Below, in pieces: positions 42,715 to 51,967 of a stretch of DNA of 64,000 nucleotides. The DNA comes from an uncultured Chloracidobacterium sp. (GTDB taxonomy: Bacteria; Acidobacteriota; Blastocatellia; Pyrinomonadales; Pyrinomonadaceae). The stretch spans positions 8,656 through 72,655 of the forward strand of contig CAKZGE010000017.1 of NCBI GenBank assembly GCA_936914845.1. Direction: 5' to 3'. Within the stretch, counting starts at the first letter, position 1, and each line of letters begins with the position of its first letter. The notes beneath the pieces are model-generated. The model had not been told where the DNA came from. It made no database searches and saw only the letters and a program-made list of their open reading frames with translations. A program made the position numbers and the translations under genes.

Positions 42715-43602
42715 ATGAAAACAACTGCAAAATTTATAACAATGATTTTATTTACCGTTGTATTATCGCTCGCCGTGCAATCTGTATTTGCACAGCAGAA
42801 TAGACAACTTGCCGGCGGCGCCCCCCCTTTAATGCAATCTGACGTCAACGGACTGATCGATTTCTATGAATGGCTGTTCGAAGCGGGCCTTTCCGAAAAG
42901 GAGCGCCTGGTCTTCGCCAAAATACTCATCCGCGACCACAAAAAGGACGCCCGCAAACTTCGCGAAAACCTGGTGACGGTCAGCGAAGCTTTCGCAAAGG
43001 TCCTAAGTGGCACACCGGAAGAACAGATCGCCGCACGCAACCTGATCATGCCTGATATTATTAGCGATCTCCAAAATTCTGCCCTGGAAGAAGACTCAGC
43101 TCTATTGCTCGGCGTTTACAACCGCGGAAAACGAGGCGGCGACGCCGCGGCGGGCACCGAACAACGTCCGGCGGATTCGTCATCAAGCAGCCTCATTGGC
43201 AAATGGTTTCGCACGGATGGGCAGATGCAGGGCGACGGAACCGGAAAAACCACTTATCAAGCAACCGAAGACTACACATTCGAATTTGCTGCAAATGGCA
43301 CTGTCCGATATTCGATGTCCGGCGATCTGCTCGTCAATCGTTGTCGCGGAAAGGTGGAAGACACCGCCGTCGGAACATATTCACTCGCGGGCAACACCTT
43401 AACGATCGTCCTTTCTTCCGGAACCCAAACCTCCACTCATTCTTGTGAAAAGAAAGAAAATTTTAAACGGCCTTTTCCGAAAGAAACCATCGTTAAGCAG
43501 ATCGAGATCCGCAAGATCGAAAATATGATGAAGCCGAATGTCCCCTACGAGCTGTGTGTTTCGGACAAGAACGGCGAAGTTTGTTTTGATAAGATCGCCT
43601 GA
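42715..43602 (+). CDS. Secreted protein, unknown
   Basis: A 295-residue protein with a signal peptide (MILFTVVLSLAVQSVFA). Residues 30-130 are helical; the C-terminal part is beta-rich and lipocalin-like: LIGKWFRTDGQMQG, YTFEFAANGTVRYSMSGDLL, GTYSLAGNTLTIVLSSG, with CRG, HSCEK, LCVS and VCFD cysteines that could form disulphides. No named family. Confidence 0.65.
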   Translation: MKTTAKFITMILFTVVLSLAVQSVFAQQNRQLAGGAPPLMQSDVNGLIDFYEWLFEAGLSEKERLVFAKILIRDHKKDARKLRENLVTVSEAFAKVLSGTPEEQIAARNLIMPDIISDLQNSALEEDSALLLGVYNRGKRGGDAAAGTEQRPADSSSSSLIGKWFRTDGQMQGDGTGKTTYQATEDYTFEFAANGTVRYSMSGDLLVNRCRGKVEDTAVGTYSLAGNTLTIVLSSGTQTSTHSCEKKENFKRPFPKETIVKQIEIRKIENMMKPNVPYELCVSDKNGEVCFDKIA

Positions 43603-43616
43603 AATATTACTTTAAC

Positions 43617-43656
43617 ATCTCCGCCAACTAGGAATTAAAACCTATCTGGCGGAGAT
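43617..43656. terminator. Inverted repeat between convergent genes
   Basis: ATCTCCGCCA and TGGCGGAGAT form a perfect 10-bp stem with a 20-nt loop, centred in the 59-bp gap between convergent genes. It probably serves as a two-way terminator, although no long T-run follows on either strand. Confidence 0.6.
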
Positions 43657-43661
43657 ATGAT

Positions 43662-44609
43662 CTAAGCGGAAGCTGTCTCAAGCTTGGCAAGCTCATCGTC
43701 CGTCAATTTGAGTTCCACCGCGTTCTTAAAAACCTCTATATGCCCGGGCTTCGTGCCGCTGGCGATCGGAGCCGTGACAAGTGGGTTTTGGATCAACCAC
43801 GCCAGCGCCACTGCCGCCTGCGTCGTTCCCCTTTCGCCCGATATTTCATCCAATGCATTAAGTATCCTCTCTCCCCGCTCGTTCAAATATTTCTCAATGC
43901 CGCCGCCGCGTACGCTTTGCCTCAAGTCGTCTTTACTGCGGTACTTGCCTGTTAAGAAGCCGCTGGCTAGTGAATAGTACGTTATTACCCCTAATCCATT
44001 ACTTTTACAGATCTCAGCCACTCCGTTCTCAAACCCCTGCCGGTCGTAAAGGTTATATTCGGGCTGGAACACTTCGTAGCGCGGCAGTCCTTCTGCTTTT
44101 GATGCGTCCAACGAAGCCGTTAGCCGTTCCGGCGAAAGATTTGAGGCTCCGATATATCGCACTTTTCCCGCATCGATCAGCTTCTGATATGCTCCGAGCG
44201 TCTCCTCGACCGGCGTCACGTCATCATCCCAATGCGTTAAATAAAGATCTATCTGCTCAACACCCAGCCGCTTCAGCGATTGTTCCGCCGCTTGCAGGAT
44301 ATGCTTTTCCGAGATATCGCGGCCGCCTTGCCCCATGTCTGAGCCGACCTTTGTGATCACGATCACGTCCTTGCTTGCCGGTCTCGCCCGCAGCCATTCT
44401 CCGATCAAAGTTTCAGATTCGCCGCCCTTGTTTCCGGGCACCCATCTTGAATACACATCTGCCGTATCAATACAGTTAAAACCTAGTTCTACGAATTCGT
44501 CGAGCACCTTGAACGAACCGGCTTGGTCTAGCGTCCAACCGAAAACATTTCCGCCAAGAACTATCGGAGCCGTGTACAGGTCCGTGCCGCCTAGTTTGCG
44601 TTTATTCAT
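43662..44609 (-). CDS. Aldo/keto reductase
   Basis: A 315-residue NADPH-dependent oxidoreductase starting MNKRKLGGTDLYTAPIVLGG. It has the AKR catalytic set: FNCIDTADVYS (Asp, Tyr), VITKVGSD (Lys) and IDLYLTHWDD (His), with GASNLSPERL and the C-terminal IASGTKPGHIEVFKNAV cofactor loop. It resembles the general YghZ/Tas-like group. Substrate unknown. An in-frame ATG 11 codons earlier is possible. Confidence 0.9.
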   Translation of the reverse strand: MNKRKLGGTDLYTAPIVLGGNVFGWTLDQAGSFKVLDEFVELGFNCIDTADVYSRWVPGNKGGESETLIGEWLRARPASKDVIVITKVGSDMGQGGRDISEKHILQAAEQSLKRLGVEQIDLYLTHWDDDVTPVEETLGAYQKLIDAGKVRYIGASNLSPERLTASLDASKAEGLPRYEVFQPEYNLYDRQGFENGVAEICKSNGLGVITYYSLASGFLTGKYRSKDDLRQSVRGGGIEKYLNERGERILNALDEISGERGTTQAAVALAWLIQNPLVTAPIASGTKPGHIEVFKNAVELKLTDDELAKLETASA

Positions 44610-44642
44610 AACATTCACCCCTTTATCTTCTATAATACTCAA

Positions 44643-45031
44643 TTCGCAAACAAAAGCCCGCCCCTTTTAGGGTTGTTGTCGTGACTTGCAAATTCTGCCG
44701 GTATTCGGTAATATAACGCTTGCTTTTTTCGCAACGGTCGTATGTATAGCACATTCGGCTGACTATTTTCGATAAGATGCTTACTAAGAATTTTGCTGTA
44801 TTTATAACTACTACGACCCGGTTCTAATGCCGGGACAATATGCCGTCGGTTTTAAGCAGGCGGCGAAAGCAAAATCGCTCTTATCGGATCAAATCTTTTT
44901 TAGTAGTAGTGATTTTCGGAATTTCCGAAACAACGTAAATGGGTTAACTGATAAAGCGGCATTGCAAAATGCGGCCGGGCGGCATTTGTGCTGCGGTAAG
45001 CTTGTATAGTTTCAGCTTCATTTACGGATAT
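44643..45031 (+). other. Long structured region upstream of thrS
   Basis: No gene is supported in these 389 bases. They contain a hairpin at 44818-44835 (CCCGG/CCGGG), a long-range pairing ACTACTAC (44808-44815) with GTAGTAGT (44904-44911), and a 17-bp palindrome TTTCGGAA-T-TTCCGAAA (44915-44931). The layout suggests an RNA leader controlling thrS; no known riboswitch or T-box signature was recognised. Confidence 0.4.
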
Positions 45032-46987
45032 ATGAGTGGACTTAACTTAAAATTTGGTGAAAACAGCCTGAGCATTCCCGCACCGGCAACGGTAGCGGAT
45101 GCCATTAAGGCATTTGATCGCGACGTTCTGAAAACGGCCCTTGCGGCCCGTGTCAATGGCGAAGAGGTCGATCTCAACAAACAGCTTTTGCCGACAGACG
45201 AGCTGATATCGATCGAACCGATCACAATACAGAGCCGCGACGGGCTGGAAGTTATCCGCCATTCGACGGCTCACCTTCTCGCGGCCGCCATTCTTGACCT
45301 GTTTCCCGGCACCCAACTCGGCATCGGCCCGGCATTGATGGACGATCCGCGATACGGTTTCTTCTATGATGTGATCGCTCCGCGGCAATTGACCGAGGCC
45401 GATCTTCCGCTCATCGAAAAAAAGATGAAAGCGATGGCAAAACAGAATCTGCCATATCGCCGCGAAGATATCGAAAAAGCCCGCATTTTAGACATTTTTG
45501 CAGAACGCGAAGAACCGCTCAAACGCGAGTTGATCAATGAAAAGGTTGACCATACGGCGAGCGTCTATTACATAGACAACTCCCCTTTCATCGATTTCTG
45601 CCTTGGCCCGCACGTACCGCATACCGGCAAGCTCAAAGCTTTTAAGCTTTTGGCTCTTTCGGGAGTTTACTGGAAAGGCGACGCCGCGAACGCCCAGATG
45701 CAGCGCATCTACGGCACAGCTTTCGCCACGCAGGAAGAACTCGATGCGTGGATACTTCAGCGTGAAGAGGCCGAAAAACGTGACCATCGCAAACTCGGCA
45801 GACAGCTCGATCTATTTTCCATAGATGATAATTACGGCCAGGGTCTGATCCTATGGCACCCGAAGGGCGGCATTATCCGCAATGAAATGGAGCGGCTTCT
45901 TAAAGAAGAGCTTGAACAGCGGGGCTATAGTTTCGTTTTCACACCGCACATCGCCAAACGCGATCTTTGGGTAACCAGCGGACACGAAGGAAATTACGCC
46001 GACTCGATGTACGCCCCGACCAAGATCGAGGATGAAGAGTATCGGTTAAAGCCGATGAACTGCCCTTTCCACATTGGGATCTACAGATCGAACCCGCGAT
46101 CATACCGCGATCTACCGCAGCGTTATTCCGAAATGGGAACCGTTTATCGCGCCGAACTTTCCGGTACGCTCCACGGATTGATGCGCGTTCGGGGCTTCAC
46201 CGTCGATGATGCTCATCTTTTTGTTCGTCCGGACCAGGTTCAGGCCGAAGTTTCAGATTGCCTCGATTTCGCCATCAAGGTTCTTGATATTTACGGTTTT
46301 GAAAAGGTCAAATTTGAACTCTCGGTTCGCGGCGAAGCAGACAATAAGGTCTATCTCGGCAGCGACGAGCAATGGGAATACGCCGAAACACAGTTGGCTC
46401 ACGCCCTCAAGGAACGGGACATCGCCTATGAGCGCATTGAAGGCGAAGCAGCTTTCTACGGCCCGAAGATCGATATCAAGATCGAAGATGCCATTGGCCG
46501 GATCTGGCAGCTGGGTACTATTCAGCTTGATTGGAACCTCCCGGAACGCTTTGAATTGGAATACACCGGCGACGACAGCCAAAAACATCGTCCGCTGATG
46601 ATCCACCGAGCATTGTTCGGCTCGATCGAACGATTTTTCGGTGTCCTTATCGAACACTACGCCGGGGCATTTCCCCTATGGCTGGCACCGGTTCAAATGG
46701 TTGTTTTGCCGATCACTGACCGCATCAATGAATACGCTCAGCAAGTGGCAACAGAATTGAAACAAGCAGGTTTTCGCGTCGAGACCAATCTTCGCTCTGA
46801 CAAGATCGGAGCAAAGATCCGCGATGCACAGATGCAGAAAGTTCCCTATATGCTGGTTCTCGGCGATAAGGAACTCGAAGACGCAACTGTTGCGGTCCGC
46901 GAGCGAAAAGAGGGTGACATCGGCGTGATGTCGCTAAATGAATTTAAAGAGCTGGCCGGAAAACGCAGATCCGGCCGCACACTTTAA
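45032..46987 (+). CDS. thrS: Threonyl-tRNA synthetase
   Basis: Class II synthetase of 651 residues. An N-terminal TGS domain (LNLKFGENSLSIPAPATVAD) and the editing domain with RHSTAHLLAAA and PFIDFCLGPHVPHTG are followed by the catalytic core (GLILWHPKGGIIRNEME, MNCPFHIGIY, YRAELSGTLHGLMRVRGFT, RALFGSIERFFGVLIEHY) and a C-terminal anticodon-binding domain. I start at ATG 45032 (MSGLNLKF); the open frame extends 21 codons further but reads as non-homologous sequence. It heads the infC-rpmI-rplT cluster. Confidence 0.96.
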   Translation: MSGLNLKFGENSLSIPAPATVADAIKAFDRDVLKTALAARVNGEEVDLNKQLLPTDELISIEPITIQSRDGLEVIRHSTAHLLAAAILDLFPGTQLGIGPALMDDPRYGFFYDVIAPRQLTEADLPLIEKKMKAMAKQNLPYRREDIEKARILDIFAEREEPLKRELINEKVDHTASVYYIDNSPFIDFCLGPHVPHTGKLKAFKLLALSGVYWKGDAANAQMQRIYGTAFATQEELDAWILQREEAEKRDHRKLGRQLDLFSIDDNYGQGLILWHPKGGIIRNEMERLLKEELEQRGYSFVFTPHIAKRDLWVTSGHEGNYADSMYAPTKIEDEEYRLKPMNCPFHIGIYRSNPRSYRDLPQRYSEMGTVYRAELSGTLHGLMRVRGFTVDDAHLFVRPDQVQAEVSDCLDFAIKVLDIYGFEKVKFELSVRGEADNKVYLGSDEQWEYAETQLAHALKERDIAYERIEGEAAFYGPKIDIKIEDAIGRIWQLGTIQLDWNLPERFELEYTGDDSQKHRPLMIHRALFGSIERFFGVLIEHYAGAFPLWLAPVQMVVLPITDRINEYAQQVATELKQAGFRVETNLRSDKIGAKIRDAQMQKVPYMLVLGDKELEDATVAVRERKEGDIGVMSLNEFKELAGKRRSGRTL

Positions 46988-47000
46988 GCAGGCAGCTAAC

Positions 47001-47016
47001 AAAGGAGGCTAGTATC
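47001..47016 (+). promoter_or_regulatory. Ribosome binding site and AUC start of infC
   Basis: AAAGGAGG at 47001-47008 is followed by five bases and ATC at 47014-47016. The frame from this ATC encodes the missing N-terminal domain of IF-3. The next in-frame ATG at 47140 would delete part of that domain. IF-3 itself discriminates against AUU/AUC-type starts, which gives autoregulation in bacteria. Confidence 0.85.
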
Positions 47017-47613
47017 GGACGAAGATTTGGTGGAAATAGGAATCGCCCGCGTTTTCGCGAACCGCTTCACAGAACGAATGAACGCATTCGCGTCCCTTCG
47101 GTTCGTGTCGTAACGGAGGAAGGTGAAGCGCTAGGAGTAATGGACACACGCGATGCCGTTGCTCGGGCTCGGGATATGGGGATGGACCTGGTCGAGATCG
47201 CACCCAACGCTCAGCCGCCCGTCTGCAAGATAATCGATTACGGTAAATTCTTGTACGAGCAAAAGAAAAAGGCTCACGAAGCGAAGAAGAAACAGGTCAC
47301 TGTTCAGGTCAAGGAGATCAAGTTTCGGCCCGGCACCGACGACCACGACTACAGCTATCGAATGGCGAATGCCAGAAAATGGCTTGCTGACGGAGACAAA
47401 GTTCGGGCGGCGATCGCCTTTCGCGGACGCGAAATGACACACCGCGAACTCGGAGCCGCTATCTTGGCCAAGCTGACTGCCGATCTTATCGATCTCGGCG
47501 ATGTGGAAGTAGCCCCGAAAATGGAAGGTTATCAAATGTTCACCATATTTTCGCCGAAAAAGGTGAAGCCCGCGGAAAAGAAGAAAGATCCGCCGGCCGA
47601 CGACCAAGGCTAG
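47014..47613 (+). CDS. infC: Translation initiation factor IF-3, AUC start
   Basis: A 199-residue IF-3 that prevents premature 50S joining and proofreads the start codon. N-terminal domain: NERIRVPSVRVVTEEGEALG, VMDTRDAVARARDMGMDLVE and KIIDYGKFLYEQKKKAHEAK linker. C-terminal domain: VKEIKFRPGTDDHDYSYRM, AIAFRGREMTHRELG and ending in a lysine-rich tail. Starting at the ATC 47014 restores the full domain and uses a strong Shine-Dalgarno. It begins 26 bases after thrS. Confidence 0.93.
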   Translation: MGRRFGGNRNRPRFREPLHRTNERIRVPSVRVVTEEGEALGVMDTRDAVARARDMGMDLVEIAPNAQPPVCKIIDYGKFLYEQKKKAHEAKKKQVTVQVKEIKFRPGTDDHDYSYRMANARKWLADGDKVRAAIAFRGREMTHRELGAAILAKLTADLIDLGDVEVAPKMEGYQMFTIFSPKKVKPAEKKKDPPADDQG

Positions 47614-47661
47614 TTCGAATTCGCCTGCGAAATATTTTGAAAGGATTTTAAGGAGAAAGTT

Positions 47662-47865
47662 ATGCCAAAACTGAAAACACACAAAGGTGCGGCAAAGCGT
47701 TTTCGCTCGACAGCTTCGGGCAAGTTCAAACGCGGCCATTCACACGCCCGCCACATTCTGACAAAGAAAACGGCCAAGCGTAAACGCAATCTTGATATCG
47801 ATACATTGGTATCCGAAGGCGATCAAAAACGCGTCGAAAAGATGCTGCCCTACGGAAGAGATTAG
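47662..47865 (+). CDS. rpmI: 50S ribosomal protein L35
   Basis: A 67-residue protein MPKLKTHKGAAKRFRSTASG with HILTKKTAKRKRNL, the L35 signature. An AAGGAG precedes the ATG. It lies between infC and rplT in the conserved order. Confidence 0.97.
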   Translation: MPKLKTHKGAAKRFRSTASGKFKRGHSHARHILTKKTAKRKRNLDIDTLVSEGDQKRVEKMLPYGRD

Positions 47866-47956
47866 TTATTTTAAGTTTCGGGAATGCTTCTCGGCGTAAG
47901 GTCGTCTTGGACGATCAGATACTCCGCCGCACCCGAACTATCGAAGGAGTGAAGAA

Positions 47957-48328
47957 ATGCCTAGAGCAAAACGTGGTAATAAACGCACCGAAAAGCGTAG
48001 AAAAATACTGTCCCTCGCCAAAGGATACCGCGGGACCAAATCGAAATTATACCGTTCCGCTAAGGAATCGGTCGAACGAGCATTAAATTTTGCTTACACC
48101 GGCCGTAAGCTTAAAAAGCGCGACTTTCGCAAGTTGTGGATCGTTCGCATCAACGCTGCATGCCGTCTGAACGATATTAAATATTCGCAGTTCATTCACG
48201 GACTCAGCCTCGCCGGCATCGAACTTGATAGAAAGGCGCTTGCTGATCTTGCCGTAAAACAGCCGGAAACCTTTGCCGCTATCGCAACCCAGGCAAAGGA
48301 CGCCATCGGAAAACAAGCTGCGGCTTAA
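47957..48328 (+). CDS. rplT: 50S ribosomal protein L20
   Basis: A 123-residue protein starting MPRAKRGNKRTEKRRKILSL, with KGYRGTKSKLYRSAKESVER, AYTGRKLKKRDFRKLWIVRI and the C-terminal helix typical of L20. Needed early in 50S assembly; L20 represses this operon in several bacteria. The 91-bp space after rpmI could carry such a control site, but I did not identify one. Confidence 0.97.
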   Translation: MPRAKRGNKRTEKRRKILSLAKGYRGTKSKLYRSAKESVERALNFAYTGRKLKKRDFRKLWIVRINAACRLNDIKYSQFIHGLSLAGIELDRKALADLAVKQPETFAAIATQAKDAIGKQAAA

Positions 48329-48335
48329 ATTTACC

Positions 48336-48391
48336 GGCCGCGAACACAAATTTCACCTCTTCTCAAAGGTACATTTCGTGATTTCGCGGCC
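48336..48391 (+). terminator. Probable terminator of the infC operon
   Basis: GGCCGCGAA and TTCGCGGCC form a perfect 9-bp stem around a 38-nt loop, followed by a T-rich TTTGTCATTT. It begins seven bases after the rplT stop. Confidence 0.55.
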
Positions 48392-48409
48392 TTTGTCATT
48401 TAACATTTT

Positions 48410-48946
48410 ATGACTGAGCGGCAATTCTTTGATTGGCAGACAGCCGGCGGCGGCGGCGAGGTACTTTTACTCATCGAAACGCTCGAACGCGAAGAGATCG
48501 CTTGGTGTGTAATTAGCGGCCTGGCGGTCAATTATTGGGCTGCTGAATCCATCGCAACAGCTGACGTAGATCTGGCAATTTCTGCTGAGAGTCTCGAGCG
48601 GGCCGCTGCTTCTCTTGAAGCTATCGGCTTCGCAGCAACGCGCTACGATTGGACGATCAACCTTAAAGCGAGATCTGCCATCAGCGTTCAGATAAGCACA
48701 GAACCCGTTTATCAAGATTTCCCCGCCCGCTCGGTTCCGGCAGATGTTCATGGCATGTTGATGCGCGTTTCTTCGCTTGCCGACACGCTTTATGGCAAGA
48801 TGCTCGCTTGGCGTGACACAGGACGCAGTCCTAGTAAAAGACAAAAGGATTTCCTTGACATAATGCGCCTCGTCGAAGCGCACCCTGAGCTTAGCAATTC
48901 GCTTCCCGATGATCTTGCTGAACGAATAAAATATGCCAACAATTAA
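48410..48946 (+). CDS. Nucleotidyltransferase-fold protein (AbiEii-like)
   Basis: A 178-residue protein. EEIAWCVISGLAVNYWAAES matches the start of minimal nucleotidyltransferase domains (GG/SG-x-A motif), and ATADVDLAISAE carries the D-x-D metal ligands. The C-terminal part has KMLAWRDTGRSPSKRQKDFL followed by DIMRLVEA, as in AbiEii/AbiGii-like proteins. No partner gene (AbiEi or HEPN) is adjacent, so a toxin role is unproven. Confidence 0.7.
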   Translation: MTERQFFDWQTAGGGGEVLLLIETLEREEIAWCVISGLAVNYWAAESIATADVDLAISAESLERAAASLEAIGFAATRYDWTINLKARSAISVQISTEPVYQDFPARSVPADVHGMLMRVSSLADTLYGKMLAWRDTGRSPSKRQKDFLDIMRLVEAHPELSNSLPDDLAERIKYANN

Positions 48947-49088
48947 CTTTTTCGGTTCGGTAGAACCACACCGGACTCGCCGTTTAGTTTGGAAAAACTC
49001 GAGCCGCCGCATTGACGTTCTTGTCGAACGTGGCGGCTTTCGTGTTTGATATTTTAGAGGAACTACGCTTTTAGACTTACGGTTGGAT

Positions 49089-50072
49089 CTACTTATAATC
49101 GATCGCTACGTATTTGTAAGCCTTCATTTCCCTGCCTCCGGACATATAGCTGAATCCGCCGTCGCGACGGGTGGGTTGCCCGGAGACGGGTGAGAGGAGC
49201 AGAGCTTTGCCGTTCTCGTCGATGATTTGAAACGTGTATTCCACGCTCTCTAGGCCGAGGTTTCCGCTTTTGATCGGCTGTTCTTCTTTCGTTGTTCGGT
49301 GTTGCGAGAACACGCTGCTCTTAGGTGATAGCGTAAGTCTATCGCCCGAGACGCGATACGTTCCTGATTCGTTCTCCAAATAATATTTCGGCGTGTAATA
49401 TTGAAATCGCTCGGCGTAGAAGGTGTACGTCCCGTCCGCACGGAACTCATATACGTTGAACGCACGGCCTGCGCTTCCGCCCATTCCATCGGAGCGGTAC
49501 TGCGACTGTTTCCAGCCTTTGTACATCAGCAAAGGATTGTTTGTGGACGAAGCGGCGGCGGTTGTCGGAGGCGTTCGCGATACAGTAGCTTGCGGTAGTT
49601 TTAGCGAACCGATGAATTCCGAAACTGCGTCGCCGTAGATGTCCGAGTTGGTGAGCACTGCGATCGGGATCATACGGTCGCCGCTGCTTAGCACGAACAG
49701 CATCGCGAGGGCTTTCGTTCCGTTGTTGTCGTACTGAGCAACACCAACGTTGCCGGTCCAACCATTCTCGGCCGCGGTTTGCGAAATTTTAGGCGAAGCC
49801 GTAATAGACAGTGTTTCCCGTACGATCGATTCCCACGACGCGTTAAAATCCTTCGCCGCATCGCCCGTTCCCGGCAGCGACTTGAACAACATTATCACAC
49901 ACGCCGCGTTCTGCGAGGCGTCTTCCGCCACGAACTGGACTGCGTGAGCGAGCTGCGTTTTCGTCCAGCCTTTCGGGGCCGTGTAGCCTGTTACGTCGTA
50001 GGTTCCCCGCTGGCCCGCGGCCGCGGCGGCGAGCAGTGAGATCGCGGTGATCGATAGGAAAAGTCTTCGCAT
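49089..50072 (-). CDS. Secreted protein, unknown
   Basis: A 327-residue protein with a signal peptide (MRRLFLSITAISLLAAAAAG, cleavage near QRG). The N-terminal half has GYTAPKGWTKTQLAHAVQFV, resembling proteins that handle a PsbP-like fold. The C-terminal half is beta-rich: NVYEFRADGTYTFYAERFQY, GTYRVSGDRLTLSPKSSVFS. Similar chain organisation recurs in other secreted proteins of this window. No assigned family. Confidence 0.65.
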   Translation of the reverse strand: MRRLFLSITAISLLAAAAAGQRGTYDVTGYTAPKGWTKTQLAHAVQFVAEDASQNAACVIMLFKSLPGTGDAAKDFNASWESIVRETLSITASPKISQTAAENGWTGNVGVAQYDNNGTKALAMLFVLSSGDRMIPIAVLTNSDIYGDAVSEFIGSLKLPQATVSRTPPTTAAASSTNNPLLMYKGWKQSQYRSDGMGGSAGRAFNVYEFRADGTYTFYAERFQYYTPKYYLENESGTYRVSGDRLTLSPKSSVFSQHRTTKEEQPIKSGNLGLESVEYTFQIIDENGKALLLSPVSGQPTRRDGGFSYMSGGREMKAYKYVAIDYK

Positions 50073-50183
50073 TTATTCCTCCGAAAACACTACGCGACAA
50101 TCGTTTGCTGAACGGGTCAGTGCAATAGAAGAGGCCGCGAGAACTCGTTTCACGGCCTTCGAAAATTAAACCACGTAGGTTCG

Positions 50184-51365
50184 TTAGATACCCAACTCCG
50201 CCTTCGATTCTGCGAACGCGTTCAGTGCGAAGTCCAGATCTTCCCTTGAGTGAGCGGCGGAGACTTGGGTTCTGATCCTAGCCTTTCCTTTCGGGACGAC
50301 GGGGAACGAGAACGGGATGACATAGACGCCTTTTTCGAGCATCTTTTCGGCCATTTTGACCGCAGGCTCGGCTTCGCCGAACATCACGGGGACGATCGGA
50401 TGTTCACCCGGCAATACTTCCAGACCGATCGCCGTTATCTTTTCGCGAAAGTACTTTGTGTTATCCATCAGACGGTCTCTTAATTCCGTCGAAGCCATTA
50501 AACGATCGATAGCAGCTATTGAAGCGGCAACGATCGGCGGTGCGACCGAATTACTAAAAAGATATGGCCGCGAACGTTGTCTTAGCAATTCTATTATCTC
50601 TTTTTTGCCGCTGGTATATCCGCCTGAAGCTCCGCCTAAAGCTTTTCCGAGCGTTCCCGTTATGACATCTATCTTATCAATGACTCCGCAGTGTTCGTGA
50701 GTTCCCTTTCCGTTTTTGCCCATGAATCCTACGGCGTGTGAATCATCGACCATCACAAGTGCGTCGTATTTTTCGGCGAGGTTACAAACTTCTGCGAGGT
50801 TCGCGATGTAGCCATCCATAGAAAACACGCCGTCGGTGGCGATCATCTTAAACCGTGCGGAACTTGCTTCTTGAAGTTTGCTTTCGAGGTCGGCCATGTC
50901 GCTGTTCTTGTATCGAAAGCGGGCGGCTTTGCTCAGTCTTACGCCGTCGATGATGCTCGCGTGGTTGAGTTCATCGGAGATGATGGCGTCCTCATCGGTC
51001 AAGAGCGTCTCGAACAGGCCTCCGTTGGCGTCGAAGCACGAGGTGTAGAGAATGGTGTCCTCGGTGCCGAGAAATTCGCTGATCTTGCGTTCGAGCTCTT
51101 TGTGGATCGCCTGCGTTCCGCAGATAAATCGCACCGACGAAAGGCCGTAACCCCATTCGTCCAGAGACTTTCTCGCCGCCTCGATGATCGCGGGATCATC
51201 GCTCAAGCCCAGGTAATTATTGGCGCACATGTTCAGCACTTCCCTGCCGCCAACATCGATCCGCGCATCCTGCGGACTGTCTATCACACGCTCCGATTTA
51301 TAAAGCCCCGCCTCACGTATGTCATCGATCGTGCTCTGTAGATGTTCTTTGAAATTTGAATACAT
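50184..51365 (-). CDS. kbl: Glycine C-acetyltransferase (2-amino-3-ketobutyrate CoA ligase)
   Basis: A 393-residue PLP enzyme of the alpha-oxoamine synthase family, completing threonine breakdown to glycine and acetyl-CoA. It has NYLGLSDDPAIIEAARKS, YTSCFDANGGLFETLL, SDELNHASIIDGVRL, VMVDDSHAVGFMGKNG and TGTLGKALGGASGGYTSG with the PLP lysine. No tdh is adjacent. The first 12 codons are duplicated about 750 bp upstream. Confidence 0.93.
   Translation of the reverse strand: MYSNFKEHLQSTIDDIREAGLYKSERVIDSPQDARIDVGGREVLNMCANNYLGLSDDPAIIEAARKSLDEWGYGLSSVRFICGTQAIHKELERKISEFLGTEDTILYTSCFDANGGLFETLLTDEDAIISDELNHASIIDGVRLSKAARFRYKNSDMADLESKLQEASSARFKMIATDGVFSMDGYIANLAEVCNLAEKYDALVMVDDSHAVGFMGKNGKGTHEHCGVIDKIDVITGTLGKALGGASGGYTSGKKEIIELLRQRSRPYLFSNSVAPPIVAASIAAIDRLMASTELRDRLMDNTKYFREKITAIGLEVLPGEHPIVPVMFGEAEPAVKMAEKMLEKGVYVIPFSFPVVPKGKARIRTQVSAAHSREDLDFALNAFAESKAELGI
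51323..51357. repeat. 35-bp direct repeat, copy 1 (5' end of kbl)
   Basis: The sequence spanning codons 3-14 of kbl recurs without mismatch at 52075-52109, in the same orientation, as codons 3-14 of the small frame there. Neither copy is itself a palindrome. Confidence 0.9.
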
Positions 51366-51442
51366 ATTGATATCTCTTTGCCTTAACTATAGAATTTCGG
51401 ACTCCCGCGAAGCTAATCGGATTCACTCATCCGCGAGAATTA

Positions 51443-51964
51443 CTATGCATCCTCAATGCTAGAGTCGGTGAGCTTTGCTACTGGCTCATAGAGATGCAGC
51501 GCGCGCATCGCATTAATAGCATGCTCGCCCCAGTGAAAATATAGGAGACGCCAATTCCAAATGGCGTCGTTCCGATAGCCTTGATCAAGCAGCCACAAGC
51601 CGTCCGAGATATTGGAATGGATGTCTAGAAGATCATCGAAAATATCACCGCATCCGGTATTATCAATCTCGCTTAGATTTGTGGGATCAAGAGTTTCCCA
51701 GTACAACTGGAATGGCATCGGAGCAAGATTCGCCATCAGTTCGTCCCGTAATCCCGGTCTTTCCTCCTCCGGTACATCTGGTCCATCGTCGGCAGGCACG
51801 TCCGGCAAACCCTGCGCCGCAGCATAGAGTTCAGCAAGCCGACTGAGCGTAGCCAGCCGAAACTCGTCCGGGTCATCGTCGATGTGAGGACTCTCGCACC
51901 ACGCTACGTAGTTACGCGCGGCTAAAATAAATCGATCAACATCGAATGAAGAAACCACATTCAT
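51443..51964 (-). CDS. DUF5063 protein
   Basis: A 173-residue acidic protein. FILAARNYVAWCESP at the start, YWETLDPTNLSEIDNTGCGD and WNWRLLYFHWGEHAINAMRA near the end follow the DUF5063 pattern as I remember it. The role is unknown. It starts three bases after the small frame at 51968-52117, so the two may be co-translated. Confidence 0.65.
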   Translation of the reverse strand: MNVVSSFDVDRFILAARNYVAWCESPHIDDDPDEFRLATLSRLAELYAAAQGLPDVPADDGPDVPEEERPGLRDELMANLAPMPFQLYWETLDPTNLSEIDNTGCGDIFDDLLDIHSNISDGLWLLDQGYRNDAIWNWRLLYFHWGEHAINAMRALHLYEPVAKLTDSSIEDA

Positions 51965-51967
51965 CGG

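Noticed and set aside
48410..48946. AbiE-type toxin-antitoxin system
   Set aside because: Only the nucleotidyltransferase-like gene is present; there is no antitoxin or HEPN partner beside it.
50184..51365. Threonine dehydrogenase operon (tdh-kbl)
   Set aside because: No tdh-like gene flanks kbl in either direction.
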